From NCBI RefSeq assembly GCF_001590865.1, contig NZ_BBUY01000004.1, forward strand, positions 129,228 to 193,227: a stretch of 64,000 bases of DNA, read 5' to 3'. The stretch comes from Streptomyces sp. NBRC 110611 (GTDB taxonomy: Bacteria; Actinomycetota; Actinomycetes; Streptomycetales; Streptomycetaceae). The notes under the pieces are model-generated. The model ran no database searches. It was not told where the DNA came from and saw only the letters and a list, made by a program, of their open reading frames with translations. Position numbers and translations under genes: made by a program. This document shows positions 35,469 through 44,590 of the stretch, piece after piece (within the stretch, counting starts at the first letter, position 1; each line of letters starts with the position of its first letter).

Positions 35469-36557
35469 CTAGGCCCCGTCCGATGGGGCGTGGCCGGGGC
35501 CGGTCGACGGCTTTTCCGGGCGGCCGGGGAAGGCCGGGGTGGCCCAGTGCGGTGGCGGTGGGGGAGCCGCGCTGTGGCGGCGGCCGGTGCGGTCCGGGCT
35601 CGGGGTGACCTGGGTCGGCGGGTGGGCCGGGGCGGCGGTGGCCGGTGCAGCGGGCGCGGGGCCGCGGCCGGCCGCGCGCAGCGCCTCGACGAAGCCGCGG
35701 CAGGTCTCGTAGCGCTGGTCGGGTGTCTTCGCCAGGGACCGGGCGAAGACCTCGTCGACGGCCGGGGGCAGGTCGGGGCGCAGCTCGGTGAGGGGGGGCG
35801 GCGGATCGTACTGGTGCGCCCACAGCAGCGCCATATCGTCCTCGCGCCGGAACGGCGGTCCCCCGGTGAGCATCTCGAAGAGCACACAGGCCAGACTGTA
35901 GACATCGCACCGGCCGTCCACCGGACGGCCCGAGATCTGCTCGGGCGCCACATAGTCCAGCGTGCCGACGAACTGCCCGGCCCTGGTGAACCCGGTCGGT
36001 GACAGCGACTTCTTCGTCAGCCCGAAGTCGGTCAGGTAGACGTGCTCGGGGCGGTCGGGGTCGGTGCCCTCGGCGATCAGGATGTTGCCCGGTTTGACGT
36101 CCCGGTGCACCAGGTCGTGGGCGTGCGCGGCGTCCAGCGCGGAGGCCACCTGCGCGGCGATACGGCAGGCGGTCGCCAGCGGCAGCGGCCCGTCCCGGTC
36201 GAGCAGCGCCGCCAGATCGCGCCCCTGTACGTAGCGCATCGCGATGTACAGCAGACCCTCGGCCTCACCGGCCTCGAAGACCGGCACGATGTGCGGATGG
36301 TCGATGGCCGCGGCCACCCGCGACTCATGGGCGAAGCGCCGCCGGAAGGTGTCGTCCCGGGCGAGCTCGGGCGCCAGCAGCTTCACCGCCACGGTGCGGC
36401 CGAGCCGCAGGTCCTCCGCCCGGTAGACCACCGCCATCCCGCCCCGGCCGATCTCGTCGTCCAGCCGGTATCCGGCGATATGGCGGCCGCGCAGCCCGGA
36501 GGAGTCGGGCGCGGTGGAACGCTCCCGGTGGGGCGGTTCGCCGTGCGCGGGGTTCAC
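35469..36557 (-). CDS. Serine/threonine protein kinase
   Basis: A 362-residue Hanks-type kinase. Motifs seen are the Gly loop GRGGMAVVY (about residue 37), the lysine in VAVKLLAPE, HRDVKPGN near 150, DFG near 176, APEQ near 202 and DVYSLACVLFEML. The C-terminal 80 residues are Pro/Ala-rich; there is no transmembrane helix or PASTA domain, so it is cytoplasmic. The GTG start overlaps the stop of the previous gene. The first gene of this operon carries two FHA domains, which read phosphothreonine, and is the obvious candidate substrate. Confidence 0.95.
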   Translation of the reverse strand: MNPAHGEPPHRERSTAPDSSGLRGRHIAGYRLDDEIGRGGMAVVYRAEDLRLGRTVAVKLLAPELARDDTFRRRFAHESRVAAAIDHPHIVPVFEAGEAEGLLYIAMRYVQGRDLAALLDRDGPLPLATACRIAAQVASALDAAHAHDLVHRDVKPGNILIAEGTDPDRPEHVYLTDFGLTKKSLSPTGFTRAGQFVGTLDYVAPEQISGRPVDGRCDVYSLACVLFEMLTGGPPFRREDDMALLWAHQYDPPPPLTELRPDLPPAVDEVFARSLAKTPDQRYETCRGFVEALRAAGRGPAPAAPATAAPAHPPTQVTPSPDRTGRRHSAAPPPPPHWATPAFPGRPEKPSTGPGHAPSDGA

Positions 36558-37114
36558 CGGGCCTCACCCGGCGGTGCCGACGGATGCGGCGGGTACTGCG
36601 GCGGTGACTCCTCTCCGGAGCCCCGGGACGACGGCCGCGACCCCACCGCGTACGTCTGGAGCGACACCCCGTCGCAGTAGCACCACCGCTCGTGCCGCGC
36701 GTCGTAGAGCCAGACCGCGTCACCGTCCACGACCACGCCCAGCCGGATGCCGCGGGTCCGCTCGGCGAACGCCTCGCCGTCGAGCTGTCCGGCGGCCAGC
36801 TCCTCGACCTGCTGCCGGTACCTGGCCAGTTCGCCCTCCGCCTGGCCCAGCAGCGGCCGGGGGTCCGCGGTGCGGGCGGCGGGCTGTGCGGCGGCCGGCG
36901 GTTCGCGCGGTACGGACAGCAGCAGCCGGCCGTCCACCCAGGCCGACCAGCCGTTGGAGCACAGCGCCTGCGCCCAGTCGCCACGGCGGTCGATGACCTG
37001 GACGGGCAGCAGCGGATCGAGCGGTGAGCTGGGCAGGGTCGCGTCCGGCGCCGGCCAGGACGCCATGCCCCGCGGCGGGACGACGTGGCTGGGGAGGAAG
37101 TCTGGTGAGGTCAC
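36554..37114 (-). CDS. Hypothetical protein between FHA-ABC transporter and kinase
   Basis: A 186-residue protein. Residues 38-70 (VQVIDRRGDWAQALCSNGWSAWVDGRLLL) look like a small SH3-like beta domain; a charged helix follows (about 88-120) and then a second beta-rich part (LGVVVDGDAVWLYDARHERWCYCDG). Both ends are Pro/Ser-rich. It is coupled to the kinase by a GTGA overlap and starts 15 bases after the transporter stop, so it is probably a partner or regulator of that pair. Confidence 0.8.
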   Translation of the reverse strand: MTSPDFLPSHVVPPRGMASWPAPDATLPSSPLDPLLPVQVIDRRGDWAQALCSNGWSAWVDGRLLLSVPREPPAAAQPAARTADPRPLLGQAEGELARYRQQVEELAAGQLDGEAFAERTRGIRLGVVVDGDAVWLYDARHERWCYCDGVSLQTYAVGSRPSSRGSGEESPPQYPPHPSAPPGEAR

Positions 37115-37129
37115 GGGCGGCTCCTCGGG

Positions 37130-39472
37130 CTACTTGCGCATGATTTCCGGCTCGTGCCGCCGCAGCAGCCGGGTCACCAGGAAACCCGAGATCAGCGAGA
37201 GCGCCACCAGCATGCCCATGTCGAGCAGCCAGATCCCCGGTGTGTGCTGGAACAGCGGGTCCGCGGTGAGGGCCTCCGGCATCATCCGGTGCAGGTCGAT
37301 GGTGCCCGCCATGGCACCGAGCGCCCACCGGGACGGCACCAGCCACGCCAGCTGCTCCAGCCCCGGTACGCCGTGCAGGGAGAGCAGCGCGCCGCAGAAC
37401 ACGACCTGGATGATCGCGACGAGGACCAGCAGCGGCATGGTGGCCTCCTCCTTGCGCACCAGCGCGGAGACCACCAGGCCGAGCATCATGGCGGTGAACG
37501 CCAACAGGGCCATGGCGAGGGTGAGTTCGAGCAGCGGCGGCAGCAGCACGCCCCGGCCGCCGGGCGCGGTCAGCCGCACACCGCCCAGCGCCACCATCGT
37601 CAGCACCACGGCCTGTATGACCGTGATCAGCCCCAGCACCAGCACCTTGGACATCAGATACGCCGTACGGGACAGGCCGACGGCTCTCTCCCGCCGGTAG
37701 ATCGTCCGCTCCTTGACCAGCTCGCGCACGGCGTTGGCGGCGCCGGTCAGCACCGCCCCGACACTCAGGATCAGCAGCGTGTTGACCGTCGAATCCGGTG
37801 TGAGGGCGGAACCGGCCAGGGCGCGCGCCATCGCGCCCATCACGAACGGCAGTGCGACCATGATGATCAGGAAGGTCCGGTCGGAGCCGAGCGCCGCCGC
37901 GTACCGCCGGACCAGGGTGCTCAGTTGCGCGCCCCAGCGCTGCGTGGCGGGCGCCCGCACCGGGGCCTTCGGCTGCTCCGGGGTGCGCGGCGGCTGGCGG
38001 GAGTCCATGGCGATATAGCGCTGGTGCAGCGGTGAGGCGCGGTACCGGCCCGCCCAGTCCCGGCTCCGGTCGTTCTCGAAGGCCTCGAACGCCTCCGGCC
38101 ACTGCGCGTACCCGAAGTACGGCAGCGCGTGCTCCGGCGGCCCGTAGTACGCCACCGATCCGCCCGGCGCCATGACCAGCAGCCGGTCACAGACGTCCAG
38201 GCTCAGCACGCTGTGCGTGACGACGATGACCGTACGGCCGTCGTCCGCCAGACCGCGCAGCATCTGCATCACCGACCGGTCCATACCGGGGTCCAGGCCG
38301 GAGGTGGGCTCGTCGAGGAAGAGCAGAGAGGGCTTCGTCAGCAGCTCCAGGGCGACGCTCACCCGCTTGCGCTGGCCGCCGGAGAGACTGTGGATCGGCT
38401 GGTTCACCCGCTGGTCCAGGCCCAGTTGACGGATCACCTCGTCGACCCGTGCCTGCCGCTCGGCCTTCGCGGTGTCCTCGGGGAAGCGCAGCTGCGCCGC
38501 GTAGCCGAGGGCCCGGCGCACGGTCAGCTGCTGGTGCAGGATGTCGTCCTGCGGCACCAGGCCGATGCGCCGGCGCAGCTCCGCGTAGTCGCGGTAGAGG
38601 TCACGGCCGTCGTAGAGGACCGTGCCCTCGTCCGCGGGGCGCAGCCCGGTCAGCGCGTTGAGCAGCGTCGACTTGCCCGCGCCGCTCGGCCCGACCACCG
38701 CCAGCAGCGACCGCTCGCTCACCGGGAACGACACCCGGTCCAGCAGTGTCCGGCGGCCGCCGTCGACCCGTACGGCCAGGCCCTGTACGTCCAGCGACAC
38801 CTCACCGGTGTCGAGGAATTCCTGTAGTTCGTCGCCGACCAGGGCGAACGCGGAGTGGCCGATGCCGACGATGTCACCGGCGGACATCGGGGCGCGGTCG
38901 ACCGGCCGGCCGTTGAGGTAGGTGCCGTTGTGGCTGCCCATGTCGACGATCTCCAAACCGTCGGGACCGGCGCGCAGCTCCGCGTGCCTGCGGGAGACCG
39001 TGAGGTCGTCGACGACCAGGTCATTGTCGGGTGCGCGGCCGATCCTGGTGGTCCGGGCGGCCGGTACCGGCCGTACGGCGCTCGGTTGACGGAAGGTGTG
39101 GGTGGCGGCGGGGTGCGAGACGGCGGAGGGCCGCTCGGCCCCGGACGGCCGGGGTACGGAGGAGAGCACCGCGCACGGCCCGTCGGCCGGGTTGCCGAAC
39201 CGGATCACGCTGCCCGGCCCGACCCCGGTCTCCGTGATCCGCCGGCCGTCGGCGAAGGTGCCGTTCGTGCTGCCCTCGTCCGCCACCAGCCAGTGGCCGC
39301 CCTCCGTGCGCAGCACCGCGTGATGCCAGGAGACCCTGGCATCACGGAGGACGACCTCGCTGGTGGGGTCCCGCCCCACGTGATAGACGCGGCCGGGGTT
39401 CATCACCTGAGTGCCACCGTCGGACTCGACGACGAGTTCCGGCGCGGTGGGCGTCTCCGGCCGCTCAGCCAT
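37130..39472 (-). CDS. ABCG-type ABC transporter with two N-terminal FHA domains
   Basis: A 780-residue half-transporter. FHA domain 1 (VGRDPTSEVVL, HHAVL, STNGTF) covers about residues 15-85. FHA domain 2 (IGRAPDNDLVV, SRRHAEL, SHNGTYLNG) covers about 130-200. The ATPase has Walker A GPSGAGKST, LSGGQRKR and LLFLDEPTSGLD (about 255-450). An ABC2 membrane domain of six helices ends the protein. FHA domains bind phosphothreonine, so activity is probably set by the kinase encoded in the same operon. The cargo is unknown. Confidence 0.93.
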   Translation of the reverse strand: MAERPETPTAPELVVESDGGTQVMNPGRVYHVGRDPTSEVVLRDARVSWHHAVLRTEGGHWLVADEGSTNGTFADGRRITETGVGPGSVIRFGNPADGPCAVLSSVPRPSGAERPSAVSHPAATHTFRQPSAVRPVPAARTTRIGRAPDNDLVVDDLTVSRRHAELRAGPDGLEIVDMGSHNGTYLNGRPVDRAPMSAGDIVGIGHSAFALVGDELQEFLDTGEVSLDVQGLAVRVDGGRRTLLDRVSFPVSERSLLAVVGPSGAGKSTLLNALTGLRPADEGTVLYDGRDLYRDYAELRRRIGLVPQDDILHQQLTVRRALGYAAQLRFPEDTAKAERQARVDEVIRQLGLDQRVNQPIHSLSGGQRKRVSVALELLTKPSLLFLDEPTSGLDPGMDRSVMQMLRGLADDGRTVIVVTHSVLSLDVCDRLLVMAPGGSVAYYGPPEHALPYFGYAQWPEAFEAFENDRSRDWAGRYRASPLHQRYIAMDSRQPPRTPEQPKAPVRAPATQRWGAQLSTLVRRYAAALGSDRTFLIIMVALPFVMGAMARALAGSALTPDSTVNTLLILSVGAVLTGAANAVRELVKERTIYRRERAVGLSRTAYLMSKVLVLGLITVIQAVVLTMVALGGVRLTAPGGRGVLLPPLLELTLAMALLAFTAMMLGLVVSALVRKEEATMPLLVLVAIIQVVFCGALLSLHGVPGLEQLAWLVPSRWALGAMAGTIDLHRMMPEALTADPLFQHTPGIWLLDMGMLVALSLISGFLVTRLLRRHEPEIMRK

Positions 39473-39560
39473 ATTCAGAATGTTACGGCGCGGGGCCGGG
39501 CCCCGCCTGTTGTCGCGGTCCCGCCACAGCGCACAAAGCCCCTGCTCAAAACGGTATTTC

Positions 39561-39620
39561 GGGCCCTGCCAGGGCCGGTCCGATGGGCCCACGCGGACCC
39601 ATCGGACAGGCCCTGGGCCC
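39561..39620. promoter_or_regulatory. Nested inverted repeats in the 550-bp divergent region
   Basis: GTCCGATGGG and CCCATCGGAC (39578-39587 and 39598-39607) form a perfect 10-bp stem with a ten-base loop. It is flanked by GGCCCTGCCAGGGCC on the left and CAGGCCCTGGGCC on the right, which are themselves palindromic. The region 39473-40022 between the FHA-ABC gene and the glycosyltransferase fusion contains no convincing gene. The structure may be an operator or an RNA element of the ABC leader. Confidence 0.5.
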
Positions 39621-40022
39621 GGTCGTCAGAACCGGCCGCCCAGGGTGGTGCGGGAAGGTTCGGATGGTTCCCCGTAATGAGAGCGTTACGCCGATGAAGG
39701 TGTGGTGTCACAGAGGTCGTCGAGGGTGGTGTTGCCGGCCATCCCGTCGGACGGGAGAGCCGGCACCCGGCATTCGGTCCACCCCCACGATCCGATCAGG
39801 ATGGGACCTCTTCCTATGCGAACTGTGCGGGAACGCCGTTGTGCGTTCCACGACTTGGCGCCCGTGTTACCGCCCCCGCGCCCGTGCGCCGTCGTCCGTC
39901 CTGCGGAGAGACGGACATCGAGAGCGACCGTGACGGTCTGTTGCCTGTCATGTAACTGACAGCCGACCGCTCGCCCGACGGTCCGGAAGCGCCCCCTGTG
40001 CGGCGTCCGGATCCGCTTTCGC

Positions 40023-42443
40023 ATGTCTCCCCGTACGAAAGGACCTTCCCAGGTGGTCACTTCGCACCACGACCCTGCCCAGGGCTCCCCCACGGCCCTG
40101 CTCGACACCACGGACCACCCCCTCCCCGACAGCCCGCCCGGCCGCCTCCGCACCGGCGGCGGCCATGTGCTCGTCGCCGGTGCGCCGGGGCCGCGCCTGG
40201 AGCGGCTCGTCCGGACCCTGCGCGCCACCGGCCACGAGGTGAGCCACGCCCCGCCCGGCGAGATCGGCCGGCGCATGGGGCAGACCCGCCCCGACGCCAT
40301 CGTCGCCCTCGACGCCCACCCCGCGCCCGGCGCACCCCACGACGGCGGCCTCGGCCTCGTCCAGGAGGTGCGCACCGCCCCCGCCGGTCGGGCGCTGCCG
40401 CTGCTCGTGGTCACCCCGGCGCCGGAGCCCGCCGGTGTGGTGGACCTGCTGCGCCACGGGGCCGACGACTGCGTACCCGAGGCCGCCGACCCGGCCGAGC
40501 TGTCCGCCCGTATCGAGGCCAAGCTCCGCCGGATCCCCGTACCGGTCGAGAGCCTGCCGCGCGATCCGCGTACCGGGCTCTACTCCCGGTCGCACTTCCT
40601 GGACGAGCTCGGCCGCGAGCTGCGGCGCCCCGAAGCCGCCCGGCACGGCGGGGCCGTCGCCGTGGTCGGGGTGGCCGAGATGGCCGCCCTGGAGGCCCGG
40701 CTCGGGCAGCGGATCCGCCGGGAGGTCGCCGAGCGGCTGGCCGGGGTGGCCGAAGTGCTCGGCAACGTCTGCGACCGGCTCGGCTGGGACGACGACGGCC
40801 GCCTGCTGATGCTGCTGCCCGGCGTCGACGAGGAGACCGCCCGCCGCGGCCTGGAGAAGTTCGCCGCGGCCGTGGCCGGCACCCGGTTCGTCGTCGCGGA
40901 CGAGAACGTCCGCCTCACCCCGGCGATCGGCTGGCTGCCGCTGACCGGCTGCACCGACGCCGCCCAGGCCGCCGACCAGGCCCGGGACGCCGTCCAGGAG
41001 GCGCTCCGGCACCGGGACCTGCGGCCGGTCAGGTACGCGCCCTGGATGCGCGGCGCACCGCACCGCCACCGGCGCCCGCCGCTCGGCACGCTGATCCGCC
41101 CCGTCCTCTCGGCGCTCTCGCCGGTGCTGGCCCTGCTGCTCGGGGTCGGCGTCCCGTTCGTGCTGTACCAGCAGGCGTACGCGCTGGGCTGGGACCTGGG
41201 GGCGGCGATGTACTGGGTGGTGGTCGCCGGGCTGGTGCTGTCCGCCGTACTGATCGTGCTGGAGTGCCTGTTCTCCCTCGATGCGGCAGCCCGGCCCGAG
41301 CGGCCCGGCGCGCCCTACCCGCCGGCCAGTGCCGTGATCGCCGCGTACCTGCCCAATGAGGCCGCGACCATCGTCGACACCGTCGAGTCCTTCCTCCGCC
41401 TCGACTACCCGGGCGAGCTGGAGATCGTGCTGGCGTACAACACGCCGCACCCGCTGCCGGTCGAGGAGACCCTCCGCGAGATCGCCGCCCGCGACCCGCG
41501 GCTGGTCCTGATGCCGGTCACCGGCTCCACGTCCAAGGCGCAGAACATCAACGCCGCGGTCACCCGCGTCCGCGGCGAGTTCGTCGGCATCTTCGACGCC
41601 GACCACCACCCCGCCCCCACCGCCTTCCAGCACGCCTGGCACTGGCTGTCCAACGGCTACGACGTGGTCCAGGGCCACTGCGTGATACGCAACGGCGAGA
41701 GCTCCCGGGTGGCCGAGCTGGTGGCGGTGGAGTTCGAGGCGATCTACGCGGTCAGCCACCCCGGCCGGACCCGGCTCTACGGCTTCGGCGTCTTCGGCGG
41801 TTCGAACGGCTTCTGGCGCACGGACCTGCTCGCCCGCACCCGGATGCACGGCTCGATGCTCACCGAGGACATCGACTCCACCCTGCGCGCCCTGGCCGAG
41901 GGCGCCCGGTTCGCCGTCGACCGCACCCTCATCTCGCGCGAGCTGGCGCCCACCACGCTGAAGGCGCTGTGGAACCAGCGCTCCCGCTGGGCACAGGGCT
42001 GGCTGCAGGTCTCGCTCAAGCACCTGTGGCCGGGACTGCGGTCGCCGGTCTTCACGGCCCGTCAGAAGCTGGGCCTGTTCGTCCTGCTGGGCTGGCGCGA
42101 GGTGCAGCCGTGGCTGACCCTGCAGATCCTGCCCACCCTGCTGTACTCGGTCTGGAAGGCGGGCGGTCCGCAGCACCTCGACTGGGCGGTGCCGGTGTGC
42201 GTCCTGGCCCTGCTCGTCACCCTCGCGGCCGGGCCCGTACAGGCGCTCTTCGCCTGGCGGCTGGCGGTCCCCGAACTCCGCGCGCGGCGCCGGTGGTTCT
42301 GGTCGTACTTCGTCGTGTCGACCGTCTTCTACAGCCACTTCAAGAACATGGTGGCCCGGCAGGCCCATCTGAAGGAGGCGTTGGGCGACCGGCAGTGGCG
42401 GGTCACCCCCCGGGCCGCCACGAAGGCGGTGGCCCGCCGATGA
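40023..42443 (+). CDS. Receiver / GGDEF-like / family 2 glycosyltransferase fusion, membrane-bound
   Basis: An 806-residue protein. Residues 47-178 look like a response-regulator receiver (PDAIVALDAHPA with a candidate phospho-Asp, LPLLVVTPAP, LLRHGADDCVPEAADPAEL). Residues 180-345 resemble a GGDEF domain (DPRTGLYSRSHFLDEL), but the signature is degraded to WDDDG. Two helices follow, then a processive GT2 domain with DADHH (about 524), TEDIDST (about 613) and QRSRW (about 651), and C-terminal helices. The enzyme should polymerise or transfer sugars at the membrane. The GTG at 40053 is a second possible start. It is coupled to the acyltransferase gene by ATGA. Confidence 0.85.
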   Translation: MSPRTKGPSQVVTSHHDPAQGSPTALLDTTDHPLPDSPPGRLRTGGGHVLVAGAPGPRLERLVRTLRATGHEVSHAPPGEIGRRMGQTRPDAIVALDAHPAPGAPHDGGLGLVQEVRTAPAGRALPLLVVTPAPEPAGVVDLLRHGADDCVPEAADPAELSARIEAKLRRIPVPVESLPRDPRTGLYSRSHFLDELGRELRRPEAARHGGAVAVVGVAEMAALEARLGQRIRREVAERLAGVAEVLGNVCDRLGWDDDGRLLMLLPGVDEETARRGLEKFAAAVAGTRFVVADENVRLTPAIGWLPLTGCTDAAQAADQARDAVQEALRHRDLRPVRYAPWMRGAPHRHRRPPLGTLIRPVLSALSPVLALLLGVGVPFVLYQQAYALGWDLGAAMYWVVVAGLVLSAVLIVLECLFSLDAAARPERPGAPYPPASAVIAAYLPNEAATIVDTVESFLRLDYPGELEIVLAYNTPHPLPVEETLREIAARDPRLVLMPVTGSTSKAQNINAAVTRVRGEFVGIFDADHHPAPTAFQHAWHWLSNGYDVVQGHCVIRNGESSRVAELVAVEFEAIYAVSHPGRTRLYGFGVFGGSNGFWRTDLLARTRMHGSMLTEDIDSTLRALAEGARFAVDRTLISRELAPTTLKALWNQRSRWAQGWLQVSLKHLWPGLRSPVFTARQKLGLFVLLGWREVQPWLTLQILPTLLYSVWKAGGPQHLDWAVPVCVLALLVTLAAGPVQALFAWRLAVPELRARRRWFWSYFVVSTVFYSHFKNMVARQAHLKEALGDRQWRVTPRAATKAVARR

Positions 42444-43627
42444 GCACGGAAACGGCACCGGCCCCCGGCCGGGCCACCGCCATCGACGGCCTGCGGGCCC
42501 TGGCCGCGCTGAGCACCGTCGCCTTCCACGTCTGGCAGCAGTACACCCGCCACGACGCACGGGGCAGCCACCCGCCGGTCGACGATCCGCTGCTCGGCGC
42601 GGTCCTCTCCCTGGAGGTCATCGACCTGTTCTTCGTGCTGTCCGCGTATCTGCTGACGCTGCCGTACGCGCGGGCCGCCCTCGACGGCCGCCCGGTCCGG
42701 CCCGCCCGGCTGTTCCTCTTCCGGCGGGCGATCCGGATCCTGCCGCTGTACGTCGTGGCCGTCCTGGTCGTCTGGGCGAGCCGCAATCCGACCCTGCCGG
42801 GCAACTGGCGGGACCTGGTCGAGCACCTCACCTTCACCCATGTCTTCGACCAGCAGCGGATCTTCTACACCATCGGTCCGACCTGGTCGCTCTCGCTGGA
42901 GGTGCTGTTCTACCTCGTGCTGGTGGGGCTGGGGCCGCCGGCGGTCCGGGCCTGCCGCCCGCTGCAGCGGCGGGGCAGCCGGGTGGCGGCGTGCGCGGCG
43001 GGCTGTGCGCTGCTGTTCGCGGCACCGCTCGCCTGGATCGCGGTCGCCCGCTACGGGCTCGGCGTACCGCACACCGACTGGGTGGCCTACTTCGGCCCAC
43101 AGGCCCGCTTCGGGGGCTTCGCGGCCGGGATGGGACTGGCCGTGGCGACGGCCGCGCTCGGGGACCGGGGGCGCCTCGGCCCGCGCGGCGCGCTGCCGTT
43201 GGCCGCCCTCGCGCTGGCCGGGCTGCTGGCGCTCGCCCTGCACTCCGGGCCGGAGAGCTTCACCGCCACCTTCTACCACCCGATCGCCTCCGCCCTCTGG
43301 ACGGTGCTGGTCTTCAGCACCGTCCACATACGACGGACGAACGCCCTGCAGCGGGTGCTGACGGCCCGTCGGCTGACCGCCGTCGGCCTGGTCAGCTACA
43401 GCCTCTTCATCTGGCACGAGCCGGTGATGCGTCAGCTGTACCAGGCCGGGCTGCTCCCCGCCGGCCCGTCGGGATTCCCGTACGCGCTGCTGATCGTGTA
43501 CCTGGTGGCGCTGCCCGTGGCGGCGGTGAGCTACTGGCTCCTCGAATACCCGGCCGGTCTGCTCGGCCGGCTCAGGGACAGCCGCGGCCGGCCGCGCGAG
43601 TTCTATCCGGAGCCCGCCGCCCGCTGA
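42440..43627 (+). CDS. Acyltransferase family 3 (OafA/NodX-like) membrane protein
   Basis: A 395-residue protein with about ten helices and the family hallmarks AIDGLRALAALSTVAFH near the N-terminus and FFVLSAYLL, RRAIRILPLY, and WSLSLEVLFYLVL further on. Such proteins acetylate or otherwise acylate extracellular sugars. The ATGA overlap with the glycosyltransferase gene argues that it modifies the same polymer. Its 3' end overlaps the convergent TetR gene by 25 bases. Confidence 0.92.
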   Translation: MSTETAPAPGRATAIDGLRALAALSTVAFHVWQQYTRHDARGSHPPVDDPLLGAVLSLEVIDLFFVLSAYLLTLPYARAALDGRPVRPARLFLFRRAIRILPLYVVAVLVVWASRNPTLPGNWRDLVEHLTFTHVFDQQRIFYTIGPTWSLSLEVLFYLVLVGLGPPAVRACRPLQRRGSRVAACAAGCALLFAAPLAWIAVARYGLGVPHTDWVAYFGPQARFGGFAAGMGLAVATAALGDRGRLGPRGALPLAALALAGLLALALHSGPESFTATFYHPIASALWTVLVFSTVHIRRTNALQRVLTARRLTAVGLVSYSLFIWHEPVMRQLYQAGLLPAGPSGFPYALLIVYLVALPVAAVSYWLLEYPAGLLGRLRDSRGRPREFYPEPAAR

Positions 43628-44457
43628 CCGTCCGCCGCCCCCTGACCGTCGGCGGCGGCCCGACCGCCTTCGCCGGGGACCCGTGCCGTGCGCACCGGAT
43701 CCCCGGCGAAGATCTTGTCCAGGTGGTAGTCCAGGGTGCGCCGTACGTCGTCCAGCCCGCGGCGCCCGTGCAGTACATCGCCGCCCAGTCCCACCGCCGC
43801 CGCGACCAGGAGATCGGCCTCGTGCCGGGCATCGAGGCCCGGCGCGGTCCGCCCGGCCGCCTGCGCCGCTCCGATCAGCGCCGCCACCATCCGCTCCAGG
43901 GGCTGCTCGGCGGGGAGGAAGACCTCGGCGAGCGCGGGGTCGGTCAGGCTCCGGGCGTAGTAGGCCGCGAACACCCGGAGCGCGGTGGTGCGTTGGGCGT
44001 CCAGCGGGAGGAACTCGTCCAGCACGGCGCGCAGCAGGGCGCGCGGATCCGCGGGGTCGTAGGTGATACGGGAGCGGGCGATCCGCTCGTTCTCCTCGTG
44101 GAGCAGGTGCAGCGCGCCGATCAGCAGCTGATGCTTGTTCTCGAAGTGGTACTGCACCGCTCGCAGCGACACCCCGGCCTCCGCCGCCACCTCCCGCAGG
44201 CTGGCCGCGTGCAGCCCCCGTTCGGCGGCGATCCGCCACAGCGCCTCGGCGATCTGCCGGCGCCGGCGGGCCTGGGCACCGCTCACCGCCGCCGGCCGCC
44301 CGGCCGCCGGGGGAGGTGCCTGCTTGCGCCGCCGGTAGGCCCTGGCCTGGCAGCCGCGCGAGCAGTAGAGCGCCGGCCGGCCGCGCCCCGCGGGGGTGAG
44401 GGCGGCCCGGCACATCCGGCACACGGGACCGCTCACACGCTCCTTTTCGTCACGCAC
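43603..44457 (-). CDS. TetR-family regulator with N-terminal Cys4 zinc-binding motif
   Basis: A 284-residue regulator. Residues about 12-45 hold CRMC and CSRGC pairs, a likely zinc site that is found on a Streptomyces subgroup of TetR proteins. The helix-turn-helix (LREVAAEAGVSLRAVQYHFENKHQLL) is at about 85-110, and the rest is the helical ligand domain. The start is a GTG at 44457; a second GTG at 44436 (AGGAG nearby) is possible. It faces the small membrane-protein gene, and a palindrome lies between them. Confidence 0.88.
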   Translation of the reverse strand: MRDEKERVSGPVCRMCRAALTPAGRGRPALYCSRGCQARAYRRRKQAPPPAAGRPAAVSGAQARRRRQIAEALWRIAAERGLHAASLREVAAEAGVSLRAVQYHFENKHQLLIGALHLLHEENERIARSRITYDPADPRALLRAVLDEFLPLDAQRTTALRVFAAYYARSLTDPALAEVFLPAEQPLERMVAALIGAAQAAGRTAPGLDARHEADLLVAAAVGLGGDVLHGRRGLDDVRRTLDYHLDKIFAGDPVRTARVPGEGGRAAADGQGAADGQRAAGSG

Positions 44458-44542
44458 ATTTCCCCTTTCCGGCACCTGAAATTGTGTGACGTAAATAGAA
44501 TTTCCGGCAGTACTCCGCCGATTTTGGCGACTCCCCAATGAT

Positions 44543-44555
44543 ACGTTCGTAACGT
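44543..44555. promoter_or_regulatory. Palindrome, candidate TetR operator
   Basis: ACGTT-CGT-AACGT is a perfect inverted repeat of the size bound by TetR proteins, in the 133-bp space between the TetR start and the small membrane-protein gene start (36 bases before its GTG). The assignment rests on position and symmetry only. Confidence 0.5.
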
Positions 44556-44590
44556 CCCGGTGAGAGACCATGAAGCAAGAAGGGGGACCA

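Noticed and set aside
39702..39959. Short frame ending in VCCLSCN before the glycosyltransferase fusion
   Set aside because: The cysteine cluster looked like a leader peptide, but there is no ribosome site, the composition is poor, and no sulfur gene follows.
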